Source of the DNA: Procambarus clarkii
Lineage: Eukaryota > Arthropoda > Malacostraca > Decapoda > Cambaridae
Direction: 5' to 3'
Assembly (NCBI RefSeq): GCF_040958095.1
Contig: NC_091160.1
Span: forward strand, 42,079,194-42,143,193
Length of the DNA: 64,000 bases
Both the position numbers and the translations under genes were made by a program. Below the pieces are notes generated by a model. The model ran no database searches and had not been told where the DNA came from. It saw only the letters and a program-made list of their open reading frames with translations. This document shows positions 17,718 to 27,481 of this stretch, one piece after another. Every line of letters begins with the position of its first letter. The first letter of the stretch is position 1.

Positions 17718-19236
17718 CAGTGGCACCTCGACTTAAGACTGCCCCTATTTACGGCTTTTTTGGGTTACGACCCCAATTTCGTCTAAAAATGCGACTCGAC
17801 TTACAAGCTTTGCCTCGACTTGCGGCTTTGTTGATACATGTATGGGTCGACTGAGCCCATGGTTCCTGGTAGCACGGTGACCCCACCTCGATTTACCAGA
17901 GCTGCCCGCTTAGTGACGATTGCGCCTGTAAAGAATTTCATTATTTTTGTGCTTATTTCTTTTTTGAACATAAAAGTAATTATTATATATGATGCCATGG
18001 GCCCAAGAAAATCAGTGATAAGGATCAACCCAAGAAAACGCTTGTGAGGATGACCATAGAGGAAAAACAAGAGATCATTTGTAAACATGAAGATGGTGTG
18101 CGGGTTGTTGATCTAGCTAGGTAGTACAACAAATCTATGTCGACGATATCCACTGTGCTTGCCAAGAAAAATGACATTGAGTGCTAAAGTGGCAAAAGGC
18201 ATATCAATATTCACGAAACACAGAACACAAGAGCACAATCGACTTGGGAATTGTCCAGGACGGACCGAAACGTCGTTGTCCCTTCACTTTCTAGTGTGTG
18301 GTCTGGTCAACACAGAACGCAAACACTTGAGGATGTTGAGAAGTTATTATTAATTTGGATACACAAGAAGGAGTTAGCGGGTGATAGTTTCAGAGGCCAT
18401 CATTTGTGAAAAAGCAAGACTATTGCATGAAGAACCTCTGGAACGAGTGATGCAGATACAAAAGATTTCAAGACTGGCAGGGGAAAGAAATGGCATTCAC
18501 AGTGCTGAGAGAGTTGTGTTGTGAGTTGTTGGAGGAACACAGCGAAGAACTGACCACCGAAGAACTCCTAGCCCTTCAAGGAGCAGCAACAAGAGACAGT
18601 TGAGGAAATTTCTTCAGGGGAGGAGGAGGCAGTACAGAATGTCCTTTCCTCAACAGTTAAGAAATGGTGTGCAGTATGGAAAGAAATGCAAAGTTTTGTT
18701 GAAATGACTTGCCCAGATCAAGTTGCAGTAGGCCATTGCCTTAACCTTTTCAGTGACACTGTGATGCCTCACTACAGACAAGTGTTCAGACGTATGGAAA
18801 AATGAGTCTCTGTGGAAAGATTCTTAGCGAGATAAACAAGCAGTGAACCACAACCAGGTCCTAGTGGTATGCAGGCAAAACATAGGAGAGAGAGTACCCC
18901 AGAGAAGTCATCACTGCCTGATGTTATAATGGAAGGGGACTCCCCTTCCAAACACTAACACCTCTCCTCTTTCCCCCCCCCCCCCCCCCTCCTCACCATC
19001 TTCCATACACCAACAAGAGTCCTTAATAAAGTTAAGATATACATACTGTATTGTAGCTAGTATAAAAAGTGCTATTTGGTATAAAATGTATTTTTAAGTT
19101 AATCCGTTCCACACCCCCAAAAATATTAAATCAGTTTACGTTATTACTTATGGGGAAAATCTGTTTTGCTTACAAATTTTTTTACTTAGGACCTGTCTCT
19201 ATTAACGGATTAAATTCGTAAGTGGAGGTACCACTG
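17718..19236 (+). mobile_element. Decayed Tigger/pogo-type DNA transposon
   Basis: Starts CAGTGGCACCTCGACTTAAG and ends with its inverted partner (...AAGTGGAGGTACCACTG), with TA on both sides (17716-17717, 19237-19238), as in Tc1/mariner-pogo elements. The transposase is broken: a CENP-B-like N-terminal helix-turn-helix (TIEEKQEIICKHEDG, then a VDLAR-stop-YNKSMSTISTVL stretch) lies at about 18010-18190, a LEDVEKLLLIWI block at about 18320, and a C-terminal tail (VKKWCAVWKEMQSFVE, then HCLNLFSDTVMPHYRQVF) at about 18650-18800. The central DDE catalytic part is missing. An SB half-element is inserted at 18227-18308. Confidence 0.85.
18227..18308 (+). mobile_element. 5'-truncated snapback element inside the Tigger
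   Basis: Contains ATCGACTTGGGAATTGTCC, GGACGGACCGAAACGTCG and TTCTAGTGTGTGGTCTGGTC, that is the right arm only. Flanked by a perfect 10-bp duplication AACACAGAAC (18217-18226, 18309-18318). The 3' tail present in other copies is missing here, and the left arm is absent, so no hairpin forms. Confidence 0.75.
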
Positions 19237-19245
19237 TACAGTACT

Positions 19246-19365
19246 TGCTTAAATCAGAAAATAAAGAGATTGAGGACGTTTTGGGCCATCCTGTACTGTA
19301 ACTTTGTCACTTTATTTTCAGATGTTTGTGTTTGGTGTCTAAATTTTAGCGACATTATTGTGACT
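19246..19365 (+). mobile_element. Diverged snapback relative
   Basis: Arms AATCAGAAAATAAAG and CTTTATTTTCAGATG surround a diverged centre (GGACGTTTTGGGCCATCCTG). The end GCGACATTATTGTGACTTG resembles the SB tail. It begins directly beside the right end of the Tigger element. Confidence 0.5.
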
Positions 19366-20104
19366 TGTTGTGTTTCACCTTATATGAGAAGGCTCAAATA
19401 TGGGAATCATATAGTAGTGACAGATGAGAAGTATATTGGGAGGGAAGTGTGGAACATTATATGAAATAAAGGTTGGGGAGGGGGAAACTTGAAAGGGTGA
19501 AATGTTTGTGTGGTGATAACTTCCTGTAGAAGCTTGTACTGTGCCGTCCACCTCCTAATGGGAAGCTGCTTGGAAGGAGTAAGGCATCAAGGCTGTTCAT
19601 GGATATGGCAGTAGAAAAAGGAATAGAATGAAGGAGACAGTAAGTCGAGAGAGAATTGCTTAATGGTAAGAATGCATTTGTATACTAAATGATGCTGCAA
19701 ACAGGTGAAAATGGAAACAGATTGACATGTTCGCAATGCAATTTTTTGCATTTTTCAATATCACACAATACTGCAAAGATTACAAGTATTTAGATCAATA
19801 TTATTGAATATAAAGAAACTAGTAATTTCAGAATACTGTATTTGTGTTTGGAAATATTTATATTTTTGGTTGAAACCAAACATTTCTTGACATTTTAGCT
19901 TTAAAGAAAACATTTCTGCATATTTATTTTGTATGGGTGGTTGTCAATTGAACAGTTCACAGCAGGTTATTTGGTCGAAAACATTTTTGGTGTCTGATGT
20001 TGGATTCAAATAAACAAAAAGATGCAAATAGTATTAACCCCAACTACTACAAGACTGCTTTGGCAGTATGTTTTTTTGGGTTTACTCTAGATACGAAGCC
20101 TTGA
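19366..20104. other. Stretch without recognised features
   Basis: AT-rich sequence. No gene, tandem array or recognised mobile element. Confidence 0.5.
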
Positions 20105-20119
20105 GCATTTGTATGATGT

Positions 20120-20250
20120 GTGTGCAGACGGTAAGTCACAATAATGGGGCTGAAAATTAGACACCCAGCTCACAGATCTGAAAACAACGGAGTTGACTAA
20201 TAAAGTCAACTCCTTTGTTTTCAGATGTGTGGGTTGGTATCTAATAGAGT
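20120..20250 (-). mobile_element. Snapback relative with a different hairpin core
   Basis: Starts on the plus strand with the reverse complement of the SB tail (TGCAGACGGTAAGTCACAAT, AATGGGGCTGAA), but its palindrome is CACAGATCTGAAAACAACGGAGTTGAC / GTCAACTCC...TTTTCAGATGTGTG, unrelated in sequence to the common core. Same architecture, different stem. Confidence 0.6.
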
Positions 20251-20734
20251 ATATTTTTGTCATGAATAATTGACATAGTTTTGATTGGTTTCTGTGCAGC
20301 TATTTGAATAATTTTAGGTTTCTGATTCCACCTTATAAACATAATTATTGTTGTCTACCAACAAGTATTGTTGGTAGAGAGAGAAATCTCACAACAAACA
20401 TTCAAAATTACTCTTCAGAATTTTGAGTAAAACTTTAAATGTGTTGGGCTGTTTGGAAAATAAAAAAAGTTATGAGAAGTTTTTGAATCGACAGAGCACT
20501 TGCATCGTGTGTCTTAAATACTCACCACATCACAAACACTGAAGTCTTCAAATGTTGTGTCACTGGTTTAAACAAATTTTAAAACAGTATATAAATGGTT
20601 GTGGAAATCATGTATTACTACATGTTTTCGATATAGTTTTTTCACCAGAATTGTGATTTTGGGACGGTTGTTACTTGTACATTATGCTTCCGTAACAAAT
20701 TAGACTTGACCTTGTGTTGGTTCCAAGGCTCAGT

Positions 20735-20830
20735 GTCCTCTGGTTGTTTGGTTTAACCAAGCTGTTAGACGCAGCTGTTCTCGGCCCGACATGTGAATTA
20801 CAGCCCAATAATCAGGTATCCTTTGAAGAT
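20735..20830 (+). mobile_element. LINE-related module (T3-associated)
   Basis: Resembles 29945-30092: CCAAGCTGTTAGACGCAGCTG, CTCGGCCCGACATGTG and CAGGTATCCTTTGAAGATG follow in the same order. This is an eroded fragment of an interspersed repeat. Confidence 0.5.
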
Positions 20831-21514
20831 GTTTATTAGCTTCTTATTAGAACACTGTGAGGGGTCAGGGCAAGTGGTCAGCTACTGTGTAGAATAGCCT
20901 GCTTTTTGGAAATGCTGAATTTGTTGTTTTATTGCTGGTTTTACAGGAAAATATATTTTGTGCCAAAGTGTAAGTCTTGGATATTGCTTTAACTACTGTA
21001 TATGATGCAGTGTCGTGTACTGTATATCTATAGCCAAAAATATAATGTGTATATAATTTCATTCCTTGTGGTTTGTCATGTATGGTAAAATCTTACTCGA
21101 ATGGAATGACTGGTTCTGCATACTTCCGTTGCATCCATTTGTTGATGATTTTATTAATGCTAGAGAACTTTTTTTAAATAGTCAAAATGTTTTGTAATTA
21201 TTTTTCATGTTTATTGACAATGCAAACCTGCATTAGCAGGATGATCAAATATTAGCTGGGCTGGAACTTTCCAGACGAGCCTAATTTTCCACTGTCTTCT
21301 TTCTGAGTGCGAGATGTTCGTTATTTTTTGTATTCTACTCGGAATAACAAGGTACAGTAATGTAAGTTGGGTATTTAAGCAATTTATGCTAAGATCTCTG
21401 ATTTCCATGTACAGTACAGTATTGTAGTTCATCATATTAAATTAGTCTAATTTGCTTTGTACTGTACCTTCCATTTTGTGCTGCTACTGCAGTTAAGGCA
21501 TCAGTATGGCCACT

Positions 21515-21605
21515 ACCCTACTGAAGGCAACCTACCTTGTGGTGGTTCCTAGGATCAATGTGCCCATGGCCCAGTCTCTGACCAGGCTTCCTGGGCTTCA
21601 TATGA
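21515..21605 (+). mobile_element. Interspersed repeat fragment (T3-like)
   Basis: AGGCAACCTACCTTGTGGTGG, then a GGCCCAGTCTCTGACCAGGC block. It resembles the ubiquitous module with GGCCCGGTC and GACCAGGC found at 28371 and 29945, but is more diverged. Confidence 0.45.
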
Positions 21606-22404
21606 TGGACAGTTTTTCATAGACTAAAACTTTTCCATTGGTCATAGAATTAATTAAACTTGATGGCTGTGATAAGATGAATGTTATTGATGGCCGTCAC
21701 TGGGTGGTTGGTAATTGTGTAAATGAGGAGTTCCTTGACTGCTTCGCATTTATCAGTAATACTATACTGTACTAAACAAAATCCCATTTTGATAAAATAG
21801 AATAGTTTCAGTGCCCCCTAGTACACTCCAGTTGAAATTTTATATCCTATCATCTTAAATCTGTCTATACTATTTGTAATTAGAATCTTTTAAATGTTCA
21901 TTTATGTTGTACATTGATACAGGGAGTAATTACTGTGTATCAATGCAGAATACAAACGAGGAAAAAATTGCCTTAATAATTTTGCACTAATTTTAGACTT
22001 TTCCCACATACCAAGGTTTTCTATAAGACTGATAGTTTGTTGAGAATGCAGTTTATGAGTCTACATGCAGTATTTTCAGTGTAATTACTAAGGAAGTACT
22101 GTAGGATAGCATTGTCATATTACTTGAGAGAAGGAGTATGTTGGCTACAATACCTCACCACACTATCAGAGTACAGTATTAACATGGTTTAGTATTTGGG
22201 ACCGGGGCATACCAAGATGTTATACAGATTTCTTTGTATAAATGCTCAAAAAATGTTTTAATATATACATTTAGAGTGAGAAATAAAAAAAGTAAGAAAA
22301 ATAATGTTTTATTGCAAACCAATTTTTGTATTGAAAGGTACAGTATGTATACAAATATATGGACATGAGCTAATTAACAAATCTGTGCTGTTGTTACAAG
22401 AGAA

Positions 22405-22510
22405 GGTCTGGGTCGTATCCCTAAAAATTACCATCCTACCCGGTTTCGAAACCTGGGAATTAGGATCCCTTATTGAGAGTGGAGAATGTAGTCACTGTGC
22501 TATAGGACCC
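22405..22510 (-). mobile_element. tRNA-like SINE head remnant (S4-like)
   Basis: The minus strand reads GGTCCTATAGCACAGTGACT, CACTCTCAATAAGGGATCC and a B-box-like GGTTTCGAAACCGGG. It is similar to the head at 415-572. No downstream body is obvious. Confidence 0.45.
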
Positions 22511-22849
22511 TTCCATATTATTTGTTCTGGTATTAGCATCCTTATTAAGTTAAGGATCTTGATTATTGTTCTATGACGGTGCTGAATAGTCTTCCCAGGC
22601 TCGGTAATTGAAAGCCGAGAGCTGCGCACTCTAAGGGTTAATGAACAGACCGTGCTCTCTTTAGCTACTAAACGAATTTTCCTATTCTACTTATTATTTA
22701 ACTACTTATTTCCTATTCCTTCCCTCGATCCTCCGCCTCCCTGTCTGTCTGCTCAACTGCATTATCAACCCACAAATTCAACAGCTTTCAAGTTTTTGTT
22801 TATATATAATTATAACTACTGTCACATTCTGTTAAAAAATCATGGCCAG

Positions 22850-22937
22850 GATTCAACAAGCATTTATGCATCTATTATAAACAGCCTTCGGAGCTCAAAC
22901 TGTTTAATAAATGTAAACAAAGCTGCCGAAGATTGAG
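22850..22937 (+). mobile_element. Partial copy of the GATTCACGAAG-type MITE
   Basis: Shares with 45727-45995 the internal block ATAAACAGCC..., then TTCGGAGCTC, and the TAAATGTAAACAAAGCTGCC and GAAGATTGAGAA end. Only the right half is present. Confidence 0.5.
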
Positions 22938-23151
22938 AATTTTTTTTTTTTTTTTTACCTGAGGTCCACTAACCCGAGTGGCCTCGACGAGGACAAGAAA
23001 CAGGTGGCTTGTTGAAGGTCCCTCATTGCCTTGATCTTTTCCAGGTAGATTCTGAAACAACACAGTTTTGACATTTACAGCTTTGGCGGGTAGGCAGTTC
23101 CATGGGTTACTCTCGACTCAACCGTACGGTGGGCCCTCAACCGTTCCAATC

Positions 23152-23510
23152 GGGAACGGTTGAGGGCCACAAGGTTAACACCACAGCAAACCAGACATGA
23201 CAGGGCGGATCTCATTGAAAATACTGAACAATTTTGGATGATGCCAATCCGGACTAATTCTTCAAAAGGTCAGATGTAACAAACAAGGCGCAACAGTTTG
23301 AGGTCAACAAGCCTTAATGTAGCATCTCCTGTTCTGTCGTACATTAAGGCTTGTTGACCTCAAACTGTTGCTACTTGTTTGTTACATCTGACCTTTTGAA
23401 GAATTAGTCCGGATTGGCATCCTCCAAATTGTTCAGTATTATAAAAGTTTCAGTGAGATCAACCCTGTGATGCCTGGTGTGCAGTATCAGCCCTGTGGCC
23501 CTCAACCGTT
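23152..23510. repeat. Long inverted repeat (arms about 170 bp)
   Basis: GGAACGGTTGAGGGCCACA (about 23154) is reversed as TGTGGCCCTCAACCGTTCC (about 23493-23511). Between them GCCAATCCGGACTAATTC, AGGTCAGATGTAACAAAC and TTTGAGGTCAACAAGCC are all repeated in reverse order and orientation. The loop is only about 20 bp, around TCTCCTGTTCTGTCG. Arms differ by small substitutions and indels. A further short palindrome (CCCTCAACCGTTCC / GGAACGGTTGAGGG) abuts the left end. Confidence 0.9.
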
Positions 23511-23869
23511 CCTGATACGAGAGTTAACTTAGCTCTGGAATTACTTTTGTTGCCCGGTGTTGCACCTTCTCCAGAGCAGCTGTGTTGTGAGATATTTCTA
23601 TTTCTATTGACTAGTTACTGAAGTCAGAAAGAACTGCACAAGCCAACACGTTACGTGCCAGATGTGAGATTATACTTTAAAACTGAAAATATAAGGCGAG
23701 AGCAGCCGTCGGAGTCCAACTCCTTGAACCTCCTATCCACTAGTAGGTCGTTTAGCTCCTTAATTGCTTAGGGCAATGTTAGGGGTAACTATTGGGATCT
23801 CTCGCCAAATTTGTTTTGGTGTGTGTGGCTATGAATCAGGTTCGAATCCAGAAGCAAGTCACTACACTA

Positions 23870-23985
23870 CACACAGAAATCATAATTGCGTGATGCATCA
23901 AATGAACAAATCCACAAGGGCCGTGACGAGGATTCGAACCTGCGTCCGAGAGCATTCCAGACAATGCCTTATTTGTTCTAATAAG
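23870..23985 (-). mobile_element. tRNA-derived SINE, family S5
   Basis: The minus strand carries GGTTCGAATCCTCGTCACGG (B box) followed by CCTTGTGGATTTGTTCATTT and GATGCATCACGCAATTATG. The same elements occur at 49965-50062 (minus) and 50705-50805 (plus). Confidence 0.7.
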
Positions 23986-24186
23986 TTGTTCAGAAGCAAG
24001 TCTTCATTAAATGCAAGAAATAGTCTAGTTTATAGCAGCATTAAGTTAGAGCAATAGTATTGCAAGGTGGTAAACAAAGACACTTGGCAACAAATAAACA
24101 TTAATTAACAAACTTAAATTAAAAGCAAGGCACAACAAATTTAACGTTACGTTAATTATCCTAAGTGACACTATGATAGCTAATCA

Positions 24187-24292
24187 ACTTGAAGTATGTT
24201 TATTGAGACAAGAAAGAAATACATCTCAAAGGGATAGAGTGGCTTAGGCTATTTCTACCCCGCTAAATAACTAATCAAAGCCAGTATAGTTG
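24187..24292 (-). mobile_element. LINE 3' tail, T2-related
   Basis: The minus strand reads GCGGGGTAGAAATAGCCTAAG, CTCTATCCCTTTGAGATG and a CTCAATAAACATACTTCAAG end with polyadenylation signal. The layout is the same as the T2 tails at 1318 and 48060. Confidence 0.6.
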
Positions 24293-24761
24293 AACTCCTG
24301 TCCTTACTGCTCTCGGCTGGTCACACTGGTGCTAACTGAACAACGGCTGCTCACTTGGCCTCAAGATGAAAATCAGAATAATTTAAGTCAAACAATATAA
24401 CCAAACCAAACGGCACAAGACTAGTCACTGAGAGAGATGTATACGCCGAGATGTATAAACATCTCAGTAATGTTTATACGCGTCTCTATGGACGACAATC
24501 ATAACAATAACTACCTTTCATCACAAACAAGAACAATTGATTACAAACAATCTAATCAAAATAATAAAATAATTACGCTAATTACTGTCAAGACAGTCAA
24601 TCAAAGGTAATTTACAATCTGTCACTACAAACAGATTATCAACCAAATGATAATTCACACTAATTACTCTGCCACAAAGACGATTAAACAATCAGTGAGT
24701 AATTACATTAATTACTGCCACACGGACAACTAATTAATCAAGACGAATAACATTAACTAAA

Positions 24762-24943
24762 GTATGTTGACCAGACCACACACTAGAAAGTGAAGGGACG
24801 ACGACGTTTCGGTCCGTCCTGGACCATTCTCACAATCGACTTGAGAATGGTCCAGGACGGACCGAAACGTCGTCGTCCCTTCAACTTCTAGTGTGTGGTC
24901 TGGTCAACATACTTCAGCCACGTTATTGTGACTCATCGCCTGC
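24762..24943 (+). mobile_element. Snapback element (SB), full length with 13-bp target duplication
   Basis: 182 bp. The left arm GTATGTTGACCAGACCACAC ... GGACCATTCTCACAATCGAC pairs with the right arm, which ends GTGTGGTCTGGTCAACATAC, to form a near-perfect hairpin of about 75 bp. A single-copy 3' tail follows: TTCAGCCACGTTATTGTGAC, then TCATCGCCTGC. Flanked by perfect AACATTAACTAAA on both sides (24749-24761 and 24944-24956). Confidence 0.85.
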
Positions 24944-25141
24944 AACATTAACTAAACACTATCACTTAAGACAGCTTGCCAAAAGAGAAATTAGTCACTA
25001 CGGCACTAATTACGTTAAATATGTAGGGAGTAGATTATGGCAATAATATACTCGCTTCAAACTCATTAGCTTCATGAGAGTAGCACAACTCTCATTAGCA
25101 CTAATAACGAGGCTCTAATCTTTTCCTTAATTACAGTTAAC

Positions 25142-25957
25142 GTTGTTGTTGTTGTTGTTATAGATTCAGCTACTCGGAACAAGTTCCAAGTAGCACGGGC
25201 TATGGTGAGCCCGTAGTGGACTTACCTGGCACAGGAGCGGGGCAAGTAGTACGGGCTATGGTGAGCCCGTAGTGAACTTACCTGGCACAGGAGCGGGGCA
25301 AGTAGCACGGGCTATGGTGAGCCCGTAGTGGACTTACCTGGCACAGGAGCGGGGCAAGTAGCACGGGCTATGGTGAGCCCGTAGTGAACTTACCTGGCAC
25401 AGGAGCGGGGCAAGTAGCACGGGCTATGGTGAGCCCGTAGTGGACTTACCTGGCACAGGAGCGGGGCAAGTAGCACGGACTATGGTGAGCCCGTAGTGAA
25501 CTTACCTGGCACAGGAGCGGGGCAAGTAGCACGGGCTATGGTGAACCCGTAGTGGACTTACCTGGCACAGGAGCGGGACAAGTAGCACGGGCTATGGTGA
25601 GCCCGTAGTGGACTTACCTGGCACAGGAGCGGGGCAAGTAGCACGGGCTATGGTGAGCCCGTAACTTACCTGGCACAGGAGCGGGGCAAGTAGCACGGGC
25701 TATGGTGAGCCCGTAACTTACCTGGCACAGGAGCGGGGCAAGTAGCACGGGCTATGGTGAGCCCGTAACTTACCTGGCACAGGAGCGGGGCAAGTAGCAC
25801 GGGCTATGGTGAGCCCGTAACTTACCTGGCACAGGAGCGGGGCAAGTAGCACGGGCTATGGTGAGCCCGTAGTGGACTTACCTGGCACAGGAGCGGGGCA
25901 AGTAGCACGGGCTATGGTGAGCCCGTAGTGGACTTACCTGGCACAAGAACGGTGTCG
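25142..25957 (-). mobile_element. AACe retroposon with internal minisatellite (14 units) and 10-bp target duplication
   Basis: On the minus strand the element starts near CACCGTTCTTGTGCCAGGTAAG, runs through 14 tandem units (56 or 52 bp, each with a GGGCTCACCATAGCCC hairpin), then a terminal hairpin (GCTACTTGGAACTTGTTCC, GAGTAGC) and ends AATCTATAACAACAAC. TACAGTTAAC flanks both ends (25132-25141, 25958-25967). Units 1 to 7 alternate between AGTGGAC and AGTGAAC forms, a dimer of 112 bp. Units 9 to 12 are all the 52-bp form. No ORF, no clear Pol III boxes. Confidence 0.85.
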
Positions 25958-26102
25958 TACAGTTAACATTCCTTGCAACCTTTAGAGAAGGAGGAGGTAA
26001 GGTCTGATTATATTGAGCAATGGAGAAGTGAGTAATTATCATACGGGTTATTCATGCCCGTGCCACCTCTTGGGTAGCTTAATCTTCATCAATCAATCAA
26101 TC

Positions 26103-26175
26103 GAGTACTGTTTACGGGCTCACCATAGCCCGTGCTACTTGGAACTTGTTCCGAGTAGCTGAATCTATAACAACA
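26103..26175 (+). mobile_element. AACe copy, 5'-truncated, one unit
   Basis: TTACGGGCTCACCATAGCCC, then GTGCTACTTGGAACTTGTTC and CGAGTAGCTGAATCTATAAC followed by AACAAC. It lacks the CCAGGTAAG head, which is consistent with 5' truncation during retroposition. Confidence 0.75.
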
Positions 26176-26227
26176 ACTCTATAAATGGATAGTTCACCCC
26201 TTGGAGTTAACTAATGTAATACCAATA

Positions 26228-26395
26228 GTTTCGCCAGAGCGACGGTTTCACGTCATGCAGGTCGGCGTTCAATCCCCGACCGTCCACAAGTGGTTGGGCA
26301 CCATTCCTTCCCTCCGTCCCATCCCTAATCCTGATCCCTTCCCAGTGCTATATAGTCGTAATGGCTTGCCACTTTCCCCTGATTATACTATTAAT
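26228..26395 (+). mobile_element. tRNA-derived SINE, family S1
   Basis: Head CCAGAGCGACGGTTTC, B box GGCGTTCAATCCCC, then the S1 body with GTGGTTGGGCACCATTCC and TATATAGTCGTAATGGC. The first acceptor-stem bases are degraded. Confidence 0.75.
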
Positions 26396-26517
26396 ATTGC
26401 ATGATAGTATGATGATAGATAAAATTACTGGTGACGATATCACTTTACCTCAGATGTACAAGATTGTGTTAAGTGTTGTATCATATAATTTATGTATGTA
26501 TAATACCACACTTTCTT

Positions 26518-26580
26518 GCCCGAAACGCTATGCGTACTAGTGGCTTTAGGTATTGTATGTACTAGCTCTATCTATAATTC
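26518..26580 (+). mobile_element. T1 3' tail fragment
   Basis: CCCGAAACGCTATGCGTACT, then GGCTTTAGGTATTGTATG and ACTAGCTCTATCTATAA. Same module as 5490 and 50183. Confidence 0.65.
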
Positions 26581-26683
26581 CAACATTATGTTTGTAAATC
26601 AACTATGAAACTACTTTCAACTATGAAATCAACCACTTTCCTGAAAAAAAAGACCTTACAACGTCACACAATGAGGTGACGTA

Positions 26684-26798
26684 GATATGATAGAGCCCAG
26701 TAGGCTCAGGAACCTGTACACCTGTTAACTGACGGTTGAGAGGCGGGACCAAAGAGCCAGAGCTCAACCTCCGTCAGCACAACTAGGTGAGTACACCG
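26684..26798 (+). mobile_element. CR1-A LINE 3' end, 5'-truncated
   Basis: Starts GTAGATATGATAGAGCCCAG and runs through GAGGCGGGACCAAAGAGCC to AACTAGGTGAGTACAC. It is identical in layout to the 3' end of the longer copy at 48447-49281, where it covers the last codons and 3' UTR of the RT frame. Confidence 0.75.
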
Positions 26799-26959
26799 CC
26801 CCACGCGGTACACCAACTATGAATGTACTTTAGTTTACACTTGTTACCATGACAACCAGCGGGCTACTGTCCTTCTCAATACTTTGTTCCTATTTAATTA
26901 CCATATTTAGATATAATTATACGCATCAGTAGCACTTCTATATCTTTAATTATTATATA

Positions 26960-27440
26960 GACTTTATAAGGATACGATTGTTTTTTGGTATATGTATATG
27001 TATATATGGATGTGGGGGAAGAATATATAGAGGAGGAAGCAACAGTTGGCAAGTATGGAGGGAGGCGGGTCAGTCTGGCCGTGGACGCCGCGCCGTACAG
27101 ACGGGCAGGTGAGCGCTCCCGCTCTCTCTCTCTCTCTCTCTCTGGCCACGACTCGCTGCGTAACTTTGGAAAGTTGGCCTCAAGTGTCTGAAAAGTTGCA
27201 AGGGGAAAGTTTTCTGGCCCGCGAAGATTTGACTTTTATTATAATAGAGAACTTGGGCACTTTAGAGTAACTTTAGTTCATCATGGAACAGTAATTTGTA
27301 ACATTTATGTTTGGTCACGTGGCGGAGAATGTTGAATGTTGTTGTTATGTTATAGTGGAGAGATGTTGTTGAAGTGTTGTAGAGCCGTTGTTAATGTTAC
27401 TAGTTGTGACACGTCTTGTTAGTGAGGAGTGGTAGATGAC
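26960..27440. other. GC-shifted stretch with (CT)n, function unclear
   Basis: Contains a (CT)n run (about 27119-27143), a CpG-bearing segment around 27085-27170 and short open frames. It could be a promoter or first exon of an unseen gene, but there is no recognisable protein block and no splice pattern that I can defend. Confidence 0.25.
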
Positions 27441-27481
27441 CCCCACACCAGGCGACTGGTGACAGGTAATGACAGGCTGCT

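Noticed and set aside
25142..25957. Hammerhead or other self-cleaving ribozyme in the hairpin units
   Set aside because: The conserved CUGAUGA and GAAA cores are absent.
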